Assembly: GCA_902792815.1 (NCBI GenBank)
Contig: CADBAY010000016.1
Span: 1-63,300 of the forward strand
Direction: 5' to 3'
DNA length: 63,300 nucleotides
Source: an uncultured Bacteroidia bacterium
GTDB taxonomy: Bacteria; Bacteroidota; Bacteroidia; Bacteroidales; UBA932
Notes under the pieces: model-generated
Told to the model about the DNA's origin: nothing
What the model saw: only the letters and a program-made list of their open reading frames with translations
Databases searched by the model: none
Program-made: the position numbers and the translations under genes
Part shown: positions 14,985-23,905 of the stretch, piece after piece
Numbering within the stretch: position 1 is the first letter of the stretch
Layout: each line of letters opens with the position of its first letter

Positions 14985-16921
14985 TTTGCGTTATATGCGT
15001 CAATACCCGACTGGAGGAAAGACAGGAAGGCATCGATATCAAGATTATAGCCCCTGATAGGGACCAGCAGGTTGCCCTCGCTGTCGAGCAAGGCATAATT
15101 AGGCTGGGCGTTGACTCCGAAGCGTTCCCTTACCAAATATGAGTTTACCCGCCCCAAGTCTTTGAGCACACGGCCGTTGTCCATGGTAACCCAGTCCTGC
15201 TTGTCAAGTTTGGTTTTGTCGTCGGTATAAAGAGCCACAATCACAAACTCGTCACGAAGCTTCTGAAGCACCTGCGGATCGCTCCACACGCGGCTTTCCA
15301 TCTCACGGCAGTTTACACATCCGTGACCGGTTATATCCACAAACAAGGGCTTGCCCTGTTCCCTTGAGGCTTCGAGTCCCTCTTCAAGCGTAAAATAGCC
15401 ATCAAGTCCAAGGGGCATCTTGAGGTCATATTTTGCTCCGGTGCGCCGGGCGGGCTGAGAGGCCGGAGCAGCACCGTCAGCATGATTCCAAACCACAAAA
15501 TCCTGGGTTTCAATTGGCGGAAGATAACCCGACAAGGCTTTAAGCGGAGCGCCCCACATGCCGGGAATCATATAAACCACGAACGAGAAAACTGCTATTA
15601 CAAGCGTCAGGCGGAATACGCCAAGCGGCTTCTGCTCAGGATCATCGTGAGGGAACTTGATCTTGCCCAGCAGATAAAGGCCGAGCAGAGAGAAAACCAC
15701 TATCCAGATAGCCAGGTACACTTCCCTGTCAAGCAAACCCCAGTGATAAGTCTGGTCGGCTACGCTCAGGAACTTGAAGCCCAGCGCCACCTCTATAAAG
15801 CCGAGCACCACCTTGACGCTGTTCAGCCAGGAGCCGCTCTTGCCCTTGAGTTTCTTCAGCAACGATGGGAAAAGGGCAAGTACAGTAAAAGGCAGGGCAA
15901 ACGCCACCGAGAAAGCAAGCATGGTGACCATCGGAGCCCAGAACTCACCCGAGGTCGAACGGATCAGCACCGAACCCACTATCGGGCCGGTACACGAGAA
16001 CGACACCAGCACCAGGGTGAGAGCCATGAAGAATATGCCGGCAAGGCCGCCCTTCTCGGAGTTCTTGTCGCTCTTGTTGACAAGCGACGAAGGGAGCACG
16101 ATTTCGAACGCACCGAAGAAAGAGGCGGCAAAAACCATGAACACCACGAAGAAGATCAAATTAGGAAGCCAGTGGGTAGAGAGCCAGTTGAAGATATCGG
16201 CCGTTACCGCATCGCCGCCTACAATCCTGGTAATCAGTATTATCACACTGATTGGCACAGTGTAGAGCAGCACGATGAAAAGCCCGTACATGAATGCCTT
16301 GAAGCGCCCGGCTGCAGCACTTCCCGAGCCCTTCATAAAGAACGATACCGTCATGGGGACCATAGGGAAAACGCAGGGAGTAAGCAACATGGCAAAGCCC
16401 CAAAGTATGGCCTCAAGTATAAGTGCCCAGATAGAGCCTTTGGATGATGATTCCGATGCAGGATCGCCGATGCTGCTGCTATGTGACGGGGCGTCGCTGA
16501 GCGGCAGGTCGAACTCCCAGTCCTGAGGAGGAGTGCAGGCTCCATCGGTGCAGGCTATGTAGCTCAGGTATCCTCCCACGGACGGGGCCGGACCGGTGGC
16601 AATCACTTTCTGACCCAACTTGAAACTGCCCCCGAATACCGGATCGCCATCTTTAACCTCAGGCGTGGAAATATCGTAAAGAGAGCCCTCAAGGGTACAG
16701 TCGCCGAGCTTTTCAACCGTCAGGTAAGGGGCGGAATACTCGCTGCCTGTTCCGTATGTGTGCCAGCCTTCAGCAGCCTTTCCTGTAAACACCAGTTCGT
16801 ACATATCAGCCTCAAGCTGCCGTGCCTCCACAGTCCAACTCACAGAAGAACCGGGAGCTTGCGCCAGGGCCGGAAAACCGAGGCAGATAACAAAAAGCAA
16901 TATCGGGAGTATCTTCTTCAT
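14981..16921 (-). CDS. dsbD: Thiol:disulfide interchange protein DsbD
   Basis: A 646-residue protein with a signal peptide. The N-terminal immunoglobulin-like DsbD-alpha domain carries a Cys pair in ACTDGACTPP. A membrane core of about eight helices has the redox Cys residues in LLTPCVFPMVP and FSCTGPIVG. The C-terminal thioredoxin-like domain has CVNC (GHGCVNCREME). This is the complete electron path that carries reducing power from cytoplasmic thioredoxin to the periplasm for disulfide isomerisation and cytochrome maturation. The order and Cys residues are all intact. Confidence 0.95.
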   Translation of the reverse strand: MKKILPILLFVICLGFPALAQAPGSSVSWTVEARQLEADMYELVFTGKAAEGWHTYGTGSEYSAPYLTVEKLGDCTLEGSLYDISTPEVKDGDPVFGGSFKLGQKVIATGPAPSVGGYLSYIACTDGACTPPQDWEFDLPLSDAPSHSSSIGDPASESSSKGSIWALILEAILWGFAMLLTPCVFPMVPMTVSFFMKGSGSAAAGRFKAFMYGLFIVLLYTVPISVIILITRIVGGDAVTADIFNWLSTHWLPNLIFFVVFMVFAASFFGAFEIVLPSSLVNKSDKNSEKGGLAGIFFMALTLVLVSFSCTGPIVGSVLIRSTSGEFWAPMVTMLAFSVAFALPFTVLALFPSLLKKLKGKSGSWLNSVKVVLGFIEVALGFKFLSVADQTYHWGLLDREVYLAIWIVVFSLLGLYLLGKIKFPHDDPEQKPLGVFRLTLVIAVFSFVVYMIPGMWGAPLKALSGYLPPIETQDFVVWNHADGAAPASQPARRTGAKYDLKMPLGLDGYFTLEEGLEASREQGKPLFVDITGHGCVNCREMESRVWSDPQVLQKLRDEFVIVALYTDDKTKLDKQDWVTMDNGRVLKDLGRVNSYLVRERFGVNAQPNYALLDSEGNLLVPIRGYNLDIDAFLSFLQSGIDAYNAK

Positions 16922-16939
16922 ATCCTTTTTTTAAGTCTG

Positions 16940-16947
16940 CAAATTTA
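16940..16947 (-). promoter_or_regulatory. -7 element of dsbD
   Basis: The minus strand reads TAAATTTG, an exact TAnnTTTG, 18 bases upstream of the dsbD start codon. It lies in the 52-base region divergent with the symporter gene. Confidence 0.6.
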
Positions 16948-16960
16948 AGTAAATTCTCAT

Positions 16961-16968
16961 TATATTTG
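16961..16968 (+). promoter_or_regulatory. -7 element of the symporter gene, five bases from ATG
   Basis: TATATTTG ends at 16968 and the ATG is at 16974. Transcription should therefore begin at or next to the start codon, giving a leaderless message. Confidence 0.6.
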
Positions 16969-16973
16969 CAATA

Positions 16974-18433
16974 ATGAATCTAAAATACGGTCTGAGTCCC
17001 TTGGCTGTGATACTCACGATGCTCGGATGGTTTGTCCTCATCTTTGGAGTATCCCTGCTTGCTTCGCGAGGCGTGCGCAATTCCGGCGACTTTTTCAACG
17101 GCGGGCGCAAGGCTCCATGGTGGGTCGTAGCCATAGCCATGATCGGGGCGCCCATGTCCGGGGTCACATACGTATCGGTGCCCGGAATGGTAGGAACCGA
17201 CGGCGCTGCAATGAGTTACATGCAGATGGTGGCCGGATTTCTGGTGGGATACATAATAATAGCTTTCGTACTCATACCTGTCTTCTACCGCAAGAACATG
17301 GTGTCCATATACCAGTATCTGGAAGACCGGTTCGGAAGCGCCCCTCACAAAACCGGAGCATGGTTTTTCTTTATTTCCAAGCTCCTGGGAGCATCGGTCA
17401 GGTTGTTCGTGGTGTGCATTACCCTCCAGCTCATGGTATTCGGCCCTCTCGGGCTGCCGTTCATCGTCAACGCGCTGGTATGTATGGTGATAGTGCTTGC
17501 TTACACTTTCAGGGGCGGCATGAAGTCGGTACTCTGGACCGACACCCTCAAGACTGTTTGCATGACAGTAACCATTGTACTCACCATAGTCCTGATTGCC
17601 AAAGACCTCGGTCTCGACGCCTCCGGCACGGTGGAGACCATCAAGGGAAGCGGCATGTCGAGGATCTTTTTCTTCGACGACCCCAATCATCCGCGCTTCT
17701 TCTGGAAACAGTTTCTCTCCGGAGTGTTTACCGTAATTGCAATGACAGGCCTCGACCAGGACCTCATGCAGCGCACGCTCAGCAGCCGCAACGCCTCGGA
17801 ATCGCGTAAGAACATGATAATCGGAGGAGTCATGCAGGTACCAGTGGTATTCATGTTCTGGGAGTGTTGCTCTACACCTACGCTGCGCAGCGTGGCATAT
17901 CGGAGAGCGGCGATCTGATATTCCCGGCTGTCGCCACCGGAGGTTCACTCCCCTCCTTCGTCGGCGTGCTGTTCGTGCTGGGACTTGTGTCCTGCGCTTT
18001 TTCAGCCGGAGGATCAGCGCTCACCGCACTCACTACCTCATTCACCGCCGACATAATAGGCACCGACGGAAAGAGCGAAGAAACAATAACAAGCATACGC
18101 AAGAAGGTGCATCTGGTTATAGCCGCACTCATGGTCCTTTGCATCTGGGCGTTTTACCTTCTGAACACCAAGAGCGCAATCGATGCGGTTTACAAATTGG
18201 CCAGCTACACTTACGGCCCCATTCTGGGTATGTTCGCATTCGGCCTTTGCTGCAAGCGCAAGGTCCGCGAAAAGTGGGTCCCCCTTGTTGCCGTACTCGC
18301 CCCTATATTGAGCTTTGTACTTCAGGCCCACTCCGAGCAATGGTTCGGAGGCTACCGCTTCAGTTACGAGTTGATTCTGGTCAACGCCCTGCTGACCGTT
18401 GCAGGCATGTGCCTGCTGATACGAAAGAAATAA
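16974..18433 (+). pseudogene. Sodium:solute symporter (SSS family), frameshifted
   Basis: Two adjacent frames together give a complete SSS transporter of about 486 residues and 13 helices. The first frame runs to VVFMF (about residue 295). The second resumes at 17858 with LGVLLYTYAAQRGISESGD. Loss of one C in ATGTTC(C)TGGGAG would explain the shift; there is no slippery heptamer for programmed frameshifting. Conserved blocks such as GRKAPWWVVAIAMIGAPMSG, YLEDRFG and MTGLDQDLMQR are intact, so the lesion is recent or a sequence error. It lies 13 bases before the AmgK-RapZ fusion gene, suggesting import of an amino sugar such as MurNAc. Confidence 0.8.
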
Positions 18434-18446
18434 CAACCACCATATT

Positions 18447-19868
18447 ATGGCAGACGATACACTTAAAACACTATTCGAGTCTTATACCGGCCAGCAGCTG
18501 ACGGAGCGTACGGAGCTCCCTACATCGGGCAGCCACAGACGCTACTTCAGGCTTAAAGGAGGAAATATATCGATAGTCGGAGTGATAGGCACCAGCCTGG
18601 AGGAGAACCGCGCCTTCGTGGCCATCTCCAAGCACTTCAAAGAAAAGGGGCTCAACGTTCCCACCGTACTTGCCGTTTCGGAAGACGGGATGTCGTACAT
18701 CCAGGAAGACCTGGGCGAAAAGATGCTCTTCGACCTCATTGCCCAGGGGCGCGACAGCGGCTTTTACAATTCGTATGAGAGCAACCTGCTCTGCCGCACC
18801 ATAGAGCAACTGCCCAAAATACAGTTCAAGGGCGCTGAAGGGCTGGACTGGAACGTTTGCTATCCCCAGAAGGAATTCGATGCCAGGATGGTGGATTTCG
18901 ACCTAAACTACTTCAAATACTGCTTCCTTAAAGCCACCGGGCTCGAATTCAACGAAGGCCGCCTGCAGGACGACTTCGAGCGCCTCAAGGCCGAACTGCT
19001 GAAAGACAGCGACAATACCTTCCTGTACCGCGATTTCCAGGCGCGAAACGTAATAATACGCGACGGAGAACCCTATTTCATCGACTATCAGGGCGGACGC
19101 AGGGGGCCTATATACTACGACGTTGCTTCATTCATCTGGCAGGCACGTGCACGCTACCCCGATGAGCTCAAAGAAGAGCTGATCCGTACTTATCTGCGTT
19201 CGCTCCGCAGTTTCTTGCCCGTGGATGAAGATCATTTCCGCGAGCGCCTCCGCCTGTTCGTGCTGTTCCGCACCCTGCAGGTCCTCGGCGCATACGGATT
19301 CAGGGGGTACTTCGAAAAGAAGCCGCACTTCCTTGCCAGCGTGCCTTTTGCGCTCGATAACTTGCGCAGTCTCCTCAGGATCCCGTTCAGCGACTATCCT
19401 TACCTGAACTCCATCCTCACCGAACTCACCAACATGCCGCAGTTCTATGAGATAGCGGTTGACAAGAGGCTGGAAGTACATATCTACAGTTTTGCATACA
19501 AAAAAGGCATCCCTGCCGACAATACCGGCAACGGCGGCGGCTATGTATTCGACTGCCGTTCCGTCAACAACCCAGGCAAATACGAGCACTACCGCCAGTT
19601 CAACGGCAACGACCCGGAAGTGATAAAGTTCCTTGAAGATGACGGCGAGGTACTGGTCTTCCTGGAGAGCGTTTACAAGCTTGTGGACGCTCACGTCCAG
19701 CGCTTTATCGAGCGCAAGTTCACCCACCTTCAAGTTTGCTTCGGTTGCACCGGAGGACAGCACCGCTCAGTTTTCTGTGCCGAAAGGCTGGCCGCCCACC
19801 TTGCCGGCCGCTACAACGTAAAGGTCAAGCTCACGCACAGGGAGCTTAATATCGAAAAAGTATTATGA
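18447..19868 (+). CDS. AmgK-like sugar kinase fused to RapZ C-terminal domain
   Basis: A 473-residue two-domain protein. Residues about 1-330 form an aminoglycoside-phosphotransferase-type kinase with catalytic loop RDFQARN (195-201) and metal motif IDYQGG (212-217), as in AmgK, the anomeric kinase for MurNAc and GlcNAc. Residues about 340-470 match the C-terminal domain of RapZ, including GCTGGQHRS (433-441). In E. coli that domain binds glucosamine-6-phosphate and RNA. The N-terminal P-loop ATPase domain of RapZ is absent. The stop overlaps the start of the MurU-like gene (ATGA). Together they should turn recycled MurNAc or GlcNAc into a nucleotide sugar. Confidence 0.88.
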   Translation: MADDTLKTLFESYTGQQLTERTELPTSGSHRRYFRLKGGNISIVGVIGTSLEENRAFVAISKHFKEKGLNVPTVLAVSEDGMSYIQEDLGEKMLFDLIAQGRDSGFYNSYESNLLCRTIEQLPKIQFKGAEGLDWNVCYPQKEFDARMVDFDLNYFKYCFLKATGLEFNEGRLQDDFERLKAELLKDSDNTFLYRDFQARNVIIRDGEPYFIDYQGGRRGPIYYDVASFIWQARARYPDELKEELIRTYLRSLRSFLPVDEDHFRERLRLFVLFRTLQVLGAYGFRGYFEKKPHFLASVPFALDNLRSLLRIPFSDYPYLNSILTELTNMPQFYEIAVDKRLEVHIYSFAYKKGIPADNTGNGGGYVFDCRSVNNPGKYEHYRQFNGNDPEVIKFLEDDGEVLVFLESVYKLVDAHVQRFIERKFTHLQVCFGCTGGQHRSVFCAERLAAHLAGRYNVKVKLTHRELNIEKVL

Positions 19869-20614
19869 AAGCGATGATCTTCGCCGCCGGGCTCGGCACA
19901 CGCCTCAGGCCCCTCACCGACACCATGCCCAAAGCGCTGGTGTCGGTCTGCGGCAAACCCCTGCTCGCCCATGTGCTCGAAAAACTGGCGGCTTCGGGGT
20001 ACGACGACATTGTAGTTAACGTGCATCACTTTTCGGGGCAGATAAAGGATTACCTGGCCTCACATGACTTCGGAGTAAAGATTTCCATTTCCGACGAGTC
20101 TTCCCTGCTGCTCGAAACCGGAGGCGCAATCGCCCACGCCCGTCCCTTGCTGGAAGCAAGTAGTCAGCCTTTTCTGGTTCATAACGTGGATATCATCTCC
20201 GACCTCGACCTGGAGTGGTTCAGGAGAGAGTGGCGCCCCGGCGCCATTGCTACATTGCTGGTCAGCGAGCGGCAGACCAAACGCTACTTTCTGTTTGACG
20301 ATGATATGCGCCTGGTGGGATGGACCAACCTGGAAACCGGTGAGGTAAAGACGCCATACGAAGGGTTGGACGCACAAAAATGCCGGCGTCTTGCGTTCGC
20401 CGGCATTCATAACATTTCGACAAAAGTTTTTTCAGTGTTTGACTCGTACGGCTTCTCCGGGCGCTTCCCCATCGTAGATTTTTACCTCAGAGTTTGCAAG
20501 GACCACCCCATCTACGGCGTCGTACCCTCCCAACTCAAGATGATAGATGTGGGCAAGCTTGACAGCCTCCACGATGCCGAGGTGCTGTGCAGCACGTTGC
20601 TGGCTACACGATAG
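19865..20614 (+). CDS. MurU-like sugar-1-phosphate nucleotidyltransferase
   Basis: A 249-residue nucleotidyltransferase with signature AAGLGTRLRPLTDTMPKAL at the N-terminus, then VNVHHFSGQI and a metal-binding D in HNVDIISDLD. Length and pattern fit MurU, which makes UDP-MurNAc from MurNAc-1-phosphate and UTP in the AmgK-MurU recycling route that bypasses de novo synthesis. It is translationally coupled to the AmgK-RapZ gene by a 4-base overlap. A GlcNAc-1-phosphate or other sugar specificity cannot be excluded. The 3' end overlaps the convergent PspC gene by 11 bases. Confidence 0.88.
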   Translation: MKAMIFAAGLGTRLRPLTDTMPKALVSVCGKPLLAHVLEKLAASGYDDIVVNVHHFSGQIKDYLASHDFGVKISISDESSLLLETGGAIAHARPLLEASSQPFLVHNVDIISDLDLEWFRREWRPGAIATLLVSERQTKRYFLFDDDMRLVGWTNLETGEVKTPYEGLDAQKCRRLAFAGIHNISTKVFSVFDSYGFSGRFPIVDFYLRVCKDHPIYGVVPSQLKMIDVGKLDSLHDAEVLCSTLLATR

Positions 20615-21632
20615 CTGTTCCCGCTGAGAATAGACAGGCCAGAACCAGTATGACAAGGGCTATCAAAGCCACCAGCCAGATTACAAAAATCCAAAGACCG
20701 GGGTGCCAGGAAGGCGATTTGAAGCGGAAAAGGAGCAGGACCGAAGCATACAGCATGCCTATGAAAGGCAGGGCGTAAACGGCAATGGCCAGAATCTGCA
20801 CCCAGCGCATACTGATTATGCCCGGGAACTGAGGATATTCTTCAGTTATCGATGTAATAGCCTCGGATATTTGCCCGCTCAGGCCCAGCCATTCCCAACC
20901 GAATGCCGCCAGAGCGCCGGCAAACAGACCCGAAACCGCGGTGATGAACAGAATCAGACCTACACATACTTCCAGAATCCTGCCTATAGTGCCCCAGGCC
21001 GGTGAATTGCCCACATCGCGAATAGCATCGCCTACCCGTCCGCGTCCTTCGACATTGCGCCGTATGCTTTCCGCTGAACCATCTTCACCGCGCAGTTCCC
21101 ATCTCTGGCGAGCAGTGCGGGCTGCAGGCATAGCTATCCAAAGCAGCAGATAGATAAAAGGACCTGTCAACGTAAGCGATAATCCATTGCCGCTAATACT
21201 CAGTCCGCCAAACAATCCTACAATAGTCAATACAAGGAAGCAGAGACGGAATATAGCCACATCGACATTAAAGTAGCTGGACAGTCCGCTGCAAACACCA
21301 GCCACCTTGGCCCTTTCCATATCACGGTACAGCTTTTTACGAGGCTTGTCTTTGGAAGGAGGGACATCTTCTTTCTTGGGCTCTTCGGCCTCGATCCTCT
21401 CCGGACGGCCCAGGATCTCGATTATGCCGTTGACGGTTGCAAGATCCACGACACCTTCAGAAGGTGTTTTCTCAAGCAACAGCTCCGCCATTCTCTCTTC
21501 TATTCCTTCCATCACTTCGGAGCTCTTGTAATAATCACCGAGTTGCTCCAGATAGATTCGGGCAGCTTGCGCGGCCTCCGATTCCATCGTGAAGGCATAA
21601 CCTCCGATGCTGACTTTATCTACTTGTTTCAT
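20604..21632 (-). CDS. PspC domain membrane protein
   Basis: A 342-residue protein. An N-terminal cytoplasmic region (about 1-95, with IEERMAELLLEKTPSEGVVDLATV) resembles the matching region of the other PspC gene of this operon. A PspC domain follows (about 98-170, RKKLYRDMERAKVAGVCSGL, SSYFNVDVAIFRL), then three or four further membrane helices. PspC proteins sense or respond to envelope stress. The ATG overlaps the TAA-end of the PadR gene, and the three genes form a PspC-PadR-PspC operon. Confidence 0.88.
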   Translation of the reverse strand: MKQVDKVSIGGYAFTMESEAAQAARIYLEQLGDYYKSSEVMEGIEERMAELLLEKTPSEGVVDLATVNGIIEILGRPERIEAEEPKKEDVPPSKDKPRKKLYRDMERAKVAGVCSGLSSYFNVDVAIFRLCFLVLTIVGLFGGLSISGNGLSLTLTGPFIYLLLWIAMPAARTARQRWELRGEDGSAESIRRNVEGRGRVGDAIRDVGNSPAWGTIGRILEVCVGLILFITAVSGLFAGALAAFGWEWLGLSGQISEAITSITEEYPQFPGIISMRWVQILAIAVYALPFIGMLYASVLLLFRFKSPSWHPGLWIFVIWLVALIALVILVLACLFSAGTAIV

Positions 21633-21958
21633 TGCTTGAGGGTATCTATAGCTCTAACCATTTCCTGCCATGCATTATCCATTTCGGAAAGCTGGCTGCG
21701 GCCTTTGTCGGTGATGCAGTAGTATTTACGGGGAGGGCCCTGCGTGGATTCCTCCCACCGGTAAGTCAGAAGGCCTTGGTTTTTCTGCCTGATGAGCAGC
21801 GGGTAAAGGGTACCTTCTACAACAATAAGATTTGCGCTTTTGAGTTCCTCGATAATGGCCGAGGCATAAGCTTCCCGCTTGGCCAGGATGCAGAGGATGC
21901 AATATTCCAGCACCCCTTTCCGCATCTGGGAGCGGACATTGTCGGCATTAGTCTCCAT
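21629..21958 (-). CDS. PadR family transcriptional regulator
   Basis: A 109-residue winged-helix protein with the typical PadR blocks: RKGVLEYCILCILAKREAYA, VVEGTLYPLLIRQKNQGLL, and GPPRKYYCITDKGRSQL. The ATG at 21958 is used; the longer frame has no promoter support. It sits between two PspC genes (7 bases after the upstream one, overlapping the downstream one by 4 bases). It probably represses the operon through the GTAC-containing palindrome upstream. Confidence 0.93.
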   Translation of the reverse strand: METNADNVRSQMRKGVLEYCILCILAKREAYASAIIEELKSANLIVVEGTLYPLLIRQKNQGLLTYRWEESTQGPPRKYYCITDKGRSQLSEMDNAWQEMVRAIDTLKQ

Positions 21959-21965
21959 AGCTTTA

Positions 21966-22517
21966 CTATTTAGAGTTTGAGTACTTGGCCAGGTTTTCGG
22001 CGGTAGGGGCAAGGCCGCGCAGCTCACACTGCTCAGCCGCGGTTGTTGCCTTGGGCACCGCTATCCAAAGGATAACATAGAGCCAGAATCCGATACTGCC
22101 TGCCACCAGGGCTACCAGCATAATGATACGTACCAGAACGACGTCCACCTCAAAATATGCCGCGAGTCCGGCACAGACACCGGCAATCCTGCGGTCGGAT
22201 ACGTCACGGTAGAGCTTACGCGCCCTCTTTTCGGTATTGTCAGCAGGTTCCGACCCGGGCACCGGACTTCCGTCGGGCATACCCAGCTGGGAAATTACCC
22301 TCTCTACAATGTCGAGGTTAACCACCCTCTGCCCTGCTCCAACCTCCGCAGCAAAAAGTTCGGCGATTCTCGACTCAAGGTCGGACATCACCTCATCAGA
22401 GCTCTCAGAGCTTAAACGGCTCTTGAACAAAACCAGATAGCTGTCAAGACGGGCGTATGCATCTTCGTCGACAGTAAAACTTCTTCCGCCGATTCCGGCA
22501 TTAATTACTTTTTTCAT
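21966..22517 (-). CDS. PspC domain protein with N-terminal cytoplasmic region
   Basis: A 183-residue protein. The N-terminal 95 residues (GIGGRSFTVDEDAYARLDSYL, then ESRIAELFAAE) correspond to the N-terminal region of the longer PspC protein downstream. The PspC domain (about 100-165, RKLYRDVSDRRIAGVCAGL, AAYFEVDVVLVRI) follows, with two membrane helices. The start at 22517 is preferred because the -7 element TATCTTTG (22539-22546) overlaps the only longer start. It is the first gene of the PspC-PadR-PspC operon. Confidence 0.88.
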   Translation of the reverse strand: MKKVINAGIGGRSFTVDEDAYARLDSYLVLFKSRLSSESSDEVMSDLESRIAELFAAEVGAGQRVVNLDIVERVISQLGMPDGSPVPGSEPADNTEKRARKLYRDVSDRRIAGVCAGLAAYFEVDVVLVRIIMLVALVAGSIGFWLYVILWIAVPKATTAAEQCELRGLAPTAENLAKYSNSK

Positions 22518-22538
22518 ATCCAAAAATATTTGACACCG

Positions 22539-22598
22539 CAAAGATATAAAAACTTTTTGGTACTTTGCAATACATAGTACAAAAAATTTATCAGTACT
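22539..22598 (-). promoter_or_regulatory. Promoter and GTAC palindrome of the PspC-PadR operon
   Basis: The -7 element TATCTTTG is at 22539-22546 (minus strand). Just upstream lie GTACT (22560-22564) and AGTAC (22576-22580), a perfect 5-base inverted repeat with an 11-base spacer. A further AGTACT is at 22593-22598. Palindromes with GTAC halves are plausible PadR operators, and this one would cover the -33 region. Confidence 0.5.
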
Positions 22599-22629
22599 GT
22601 CAAAAATTTAGTATTTGGCAGAAAAAAGA

Positions 22630-23865
22630 TTAATTATTCGCCTTCAGACGGCCCACTGCGTGCTCCAGCCCGACCGTAGGCTCGATGATATTATAATCCT
22701 TCCAGAAATCGGGATCATTATACTCCGCCGAAACATCGGCAAGTGAAGTCCGGTCGTTCAGGGCTTCCTTGCGTGGAATCTTCAACGCCTGCTCACCGGT
22801 ATAACGCTTTGTCATAACCGTTTCGGCTACAACCGTATAATCGGTCGCGAACAAACGCTTACGCCAGTCGCATCCAAAACGGAATACTGTCTTGAGATAA
22901 CTCAGGCGGCTCTTCCCTCCCTCGGTCTTGTAGTTCAGCTGAAGCGACATTTCTTTGGGACGGAAACGCAGCCCGGCGGGGCTCCTTACAAGCATTGCCT
23001 TGGTGGCTTTGATCTGGTCGGTGACGTCCAGCGAGAGCTCGATGCGGGTAAAGGCCATGGTCTCACGGTCGATATAAACCACACCGTTATGAAGGGCATA
23101 ATCATATTCTACTGCCGGAGTAAGACTGATGACGAACTGCATCCGGCCGTCGATAGCCGCAGGAGGGAGCAATTTGAGCTTGTAATATTGTAACTGTGAC
23201 TCGTCTATGATAATCCCCCGCGTCTTTACCAAATCGAGATTGACTGCCATAGAGGGGCCGCCAATGACCTTAACTCCCAGAGTATCTGAAACTCTCGGGC
23301 TGGTAAGCAGGCGGCTCTTTACCAGAGCGGCCCTGTCGGGAGTGAAATAATCACGGAAAGAAGCTTTATATATCTTGGTCACCGCTTCAGATACATATAT
23401 GAAACGCTGGCGTTTGCGCACCGTCTCGCGGTAGAAGCAGTCAAAAAGCTCCGACTCTGCAGGATAATTATCATGAATCTTGACAAGGGCAAGACGCATG
23501 ATTTCGGCCGGGTCACCTGACACCACAAGCGAAGGGTCAAGCGTAAAGTCGCGAGGCTTGAGACGCACCCTCATCACTTCTTCCCCGCCCTCCGGCGCCT
23601 GCTGGGTGAGATTCTCGTAACCAATAAGAGAGAAAGACAAGCTGCCGATAGGGCTGTGGGATTTTATTATGAATGTTCCGTCAGCATTGGTTACCGTTGC
23701 GTAACTGGTTCCGGGGACATACACGCCAACCTCGGGGAGAATACGGCCGGACGAGGAGTCCCTGACGACTCCCCTCACGCTGAAACGCAAGCTATCCGTC
23801 TGCCCCCAAAGCATATTCGGGAGCAGTAAGAGAATCATTATGAACAATTTGCGTAAAAGACTCAT
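22630..23865 (-). CDS. Secreted protein with carboxypeptidase-like regulatory domain
   Basis: A 411-residue protein with a signal peptide (MSLLRKLFIMILLLLPNMLWGQ). A carboxypeptidase-D-regulatory-like beta-sandwich follows (about 28-110: VRGVVRDSSSGRILPEVGVYV, TVTNADGTFIIKS). The larger C-terminal part is rich in beta strands and resembles the periplasmic part of DUF5686-type proteins, without the barrel. Such proteins are periplasmic or outer-membrane associated in Bacteroidetes. The function is not known. A -7 element TATATTTG (23874-23881) is 8 bases before the ATG, divergent from the next gene. Confidence 0.8.
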   Translation of the reverse strand: MSLLRKLFIMILLLLPNMLWGQTDSLRFSVRGVVRDSSSGRILPEVGVYVPGTSYATVTNADGTFIIKSHSPIGSLSFSLIGYENLTQQAPEGGEEVMRVRLKPRDFTLDPSLVVSGDPAEIMRLALVKIHDNYPAESELFDCFYRETVRKRQRFIYVSEAVTKIYKASFRDYFTPDRAALVKSRLLTSPRVSDTLGVKVIGGPSMAVNLDLVKTRGIIIDESQLQYYKLKLLPPAAIDGRMQFVISLTPAVEYDYALHNGVVYIDRETMAFTRIELSLDVTDQIKATKAMLVRSPAGLRFRPKEMSLQLNYKTEGGKSRLSYLKTVFRFGCDWRKRLFATDYTVVAETVMTKRYTGEQALKIPRKEALNDRTSLADVSAEYNDPDFWKDYNIIEPTVGLEHAVGRLKANN

Positions 23866-23893
23866 AGCAAACGCAAATATAATAAATAGTTAT

Positions 23894-23901
23894 TATCTTT
23901 G
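23894..23901 (+). promoter_or_regulatory. -7 element four bases from the OMP start codon
   Basis: TATCTTTG ends at 23901 and the ATG is at 23906. The message should start at or near the A of ATG. It also excludes the longer frame that begins at 23840. Confidence 0.6.
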
Positions 23902-23905
23902 CTCC

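Noticed and set aside
17850-17870. Programmed ribosomal frameshift in the symporter gene
   Set aside because: There is no slippery X-XXY-YYZ heptamer and no strong downstream structure apparent. A one-base deletion in a CC pair explains it more simply.
16980-17948. 322-codon minus-strand frame opposite the symporter
   Set aside because: It mirrors the SSS coding sequence, and its composition (His, Tyr, Gln) is that of a shadow frame.
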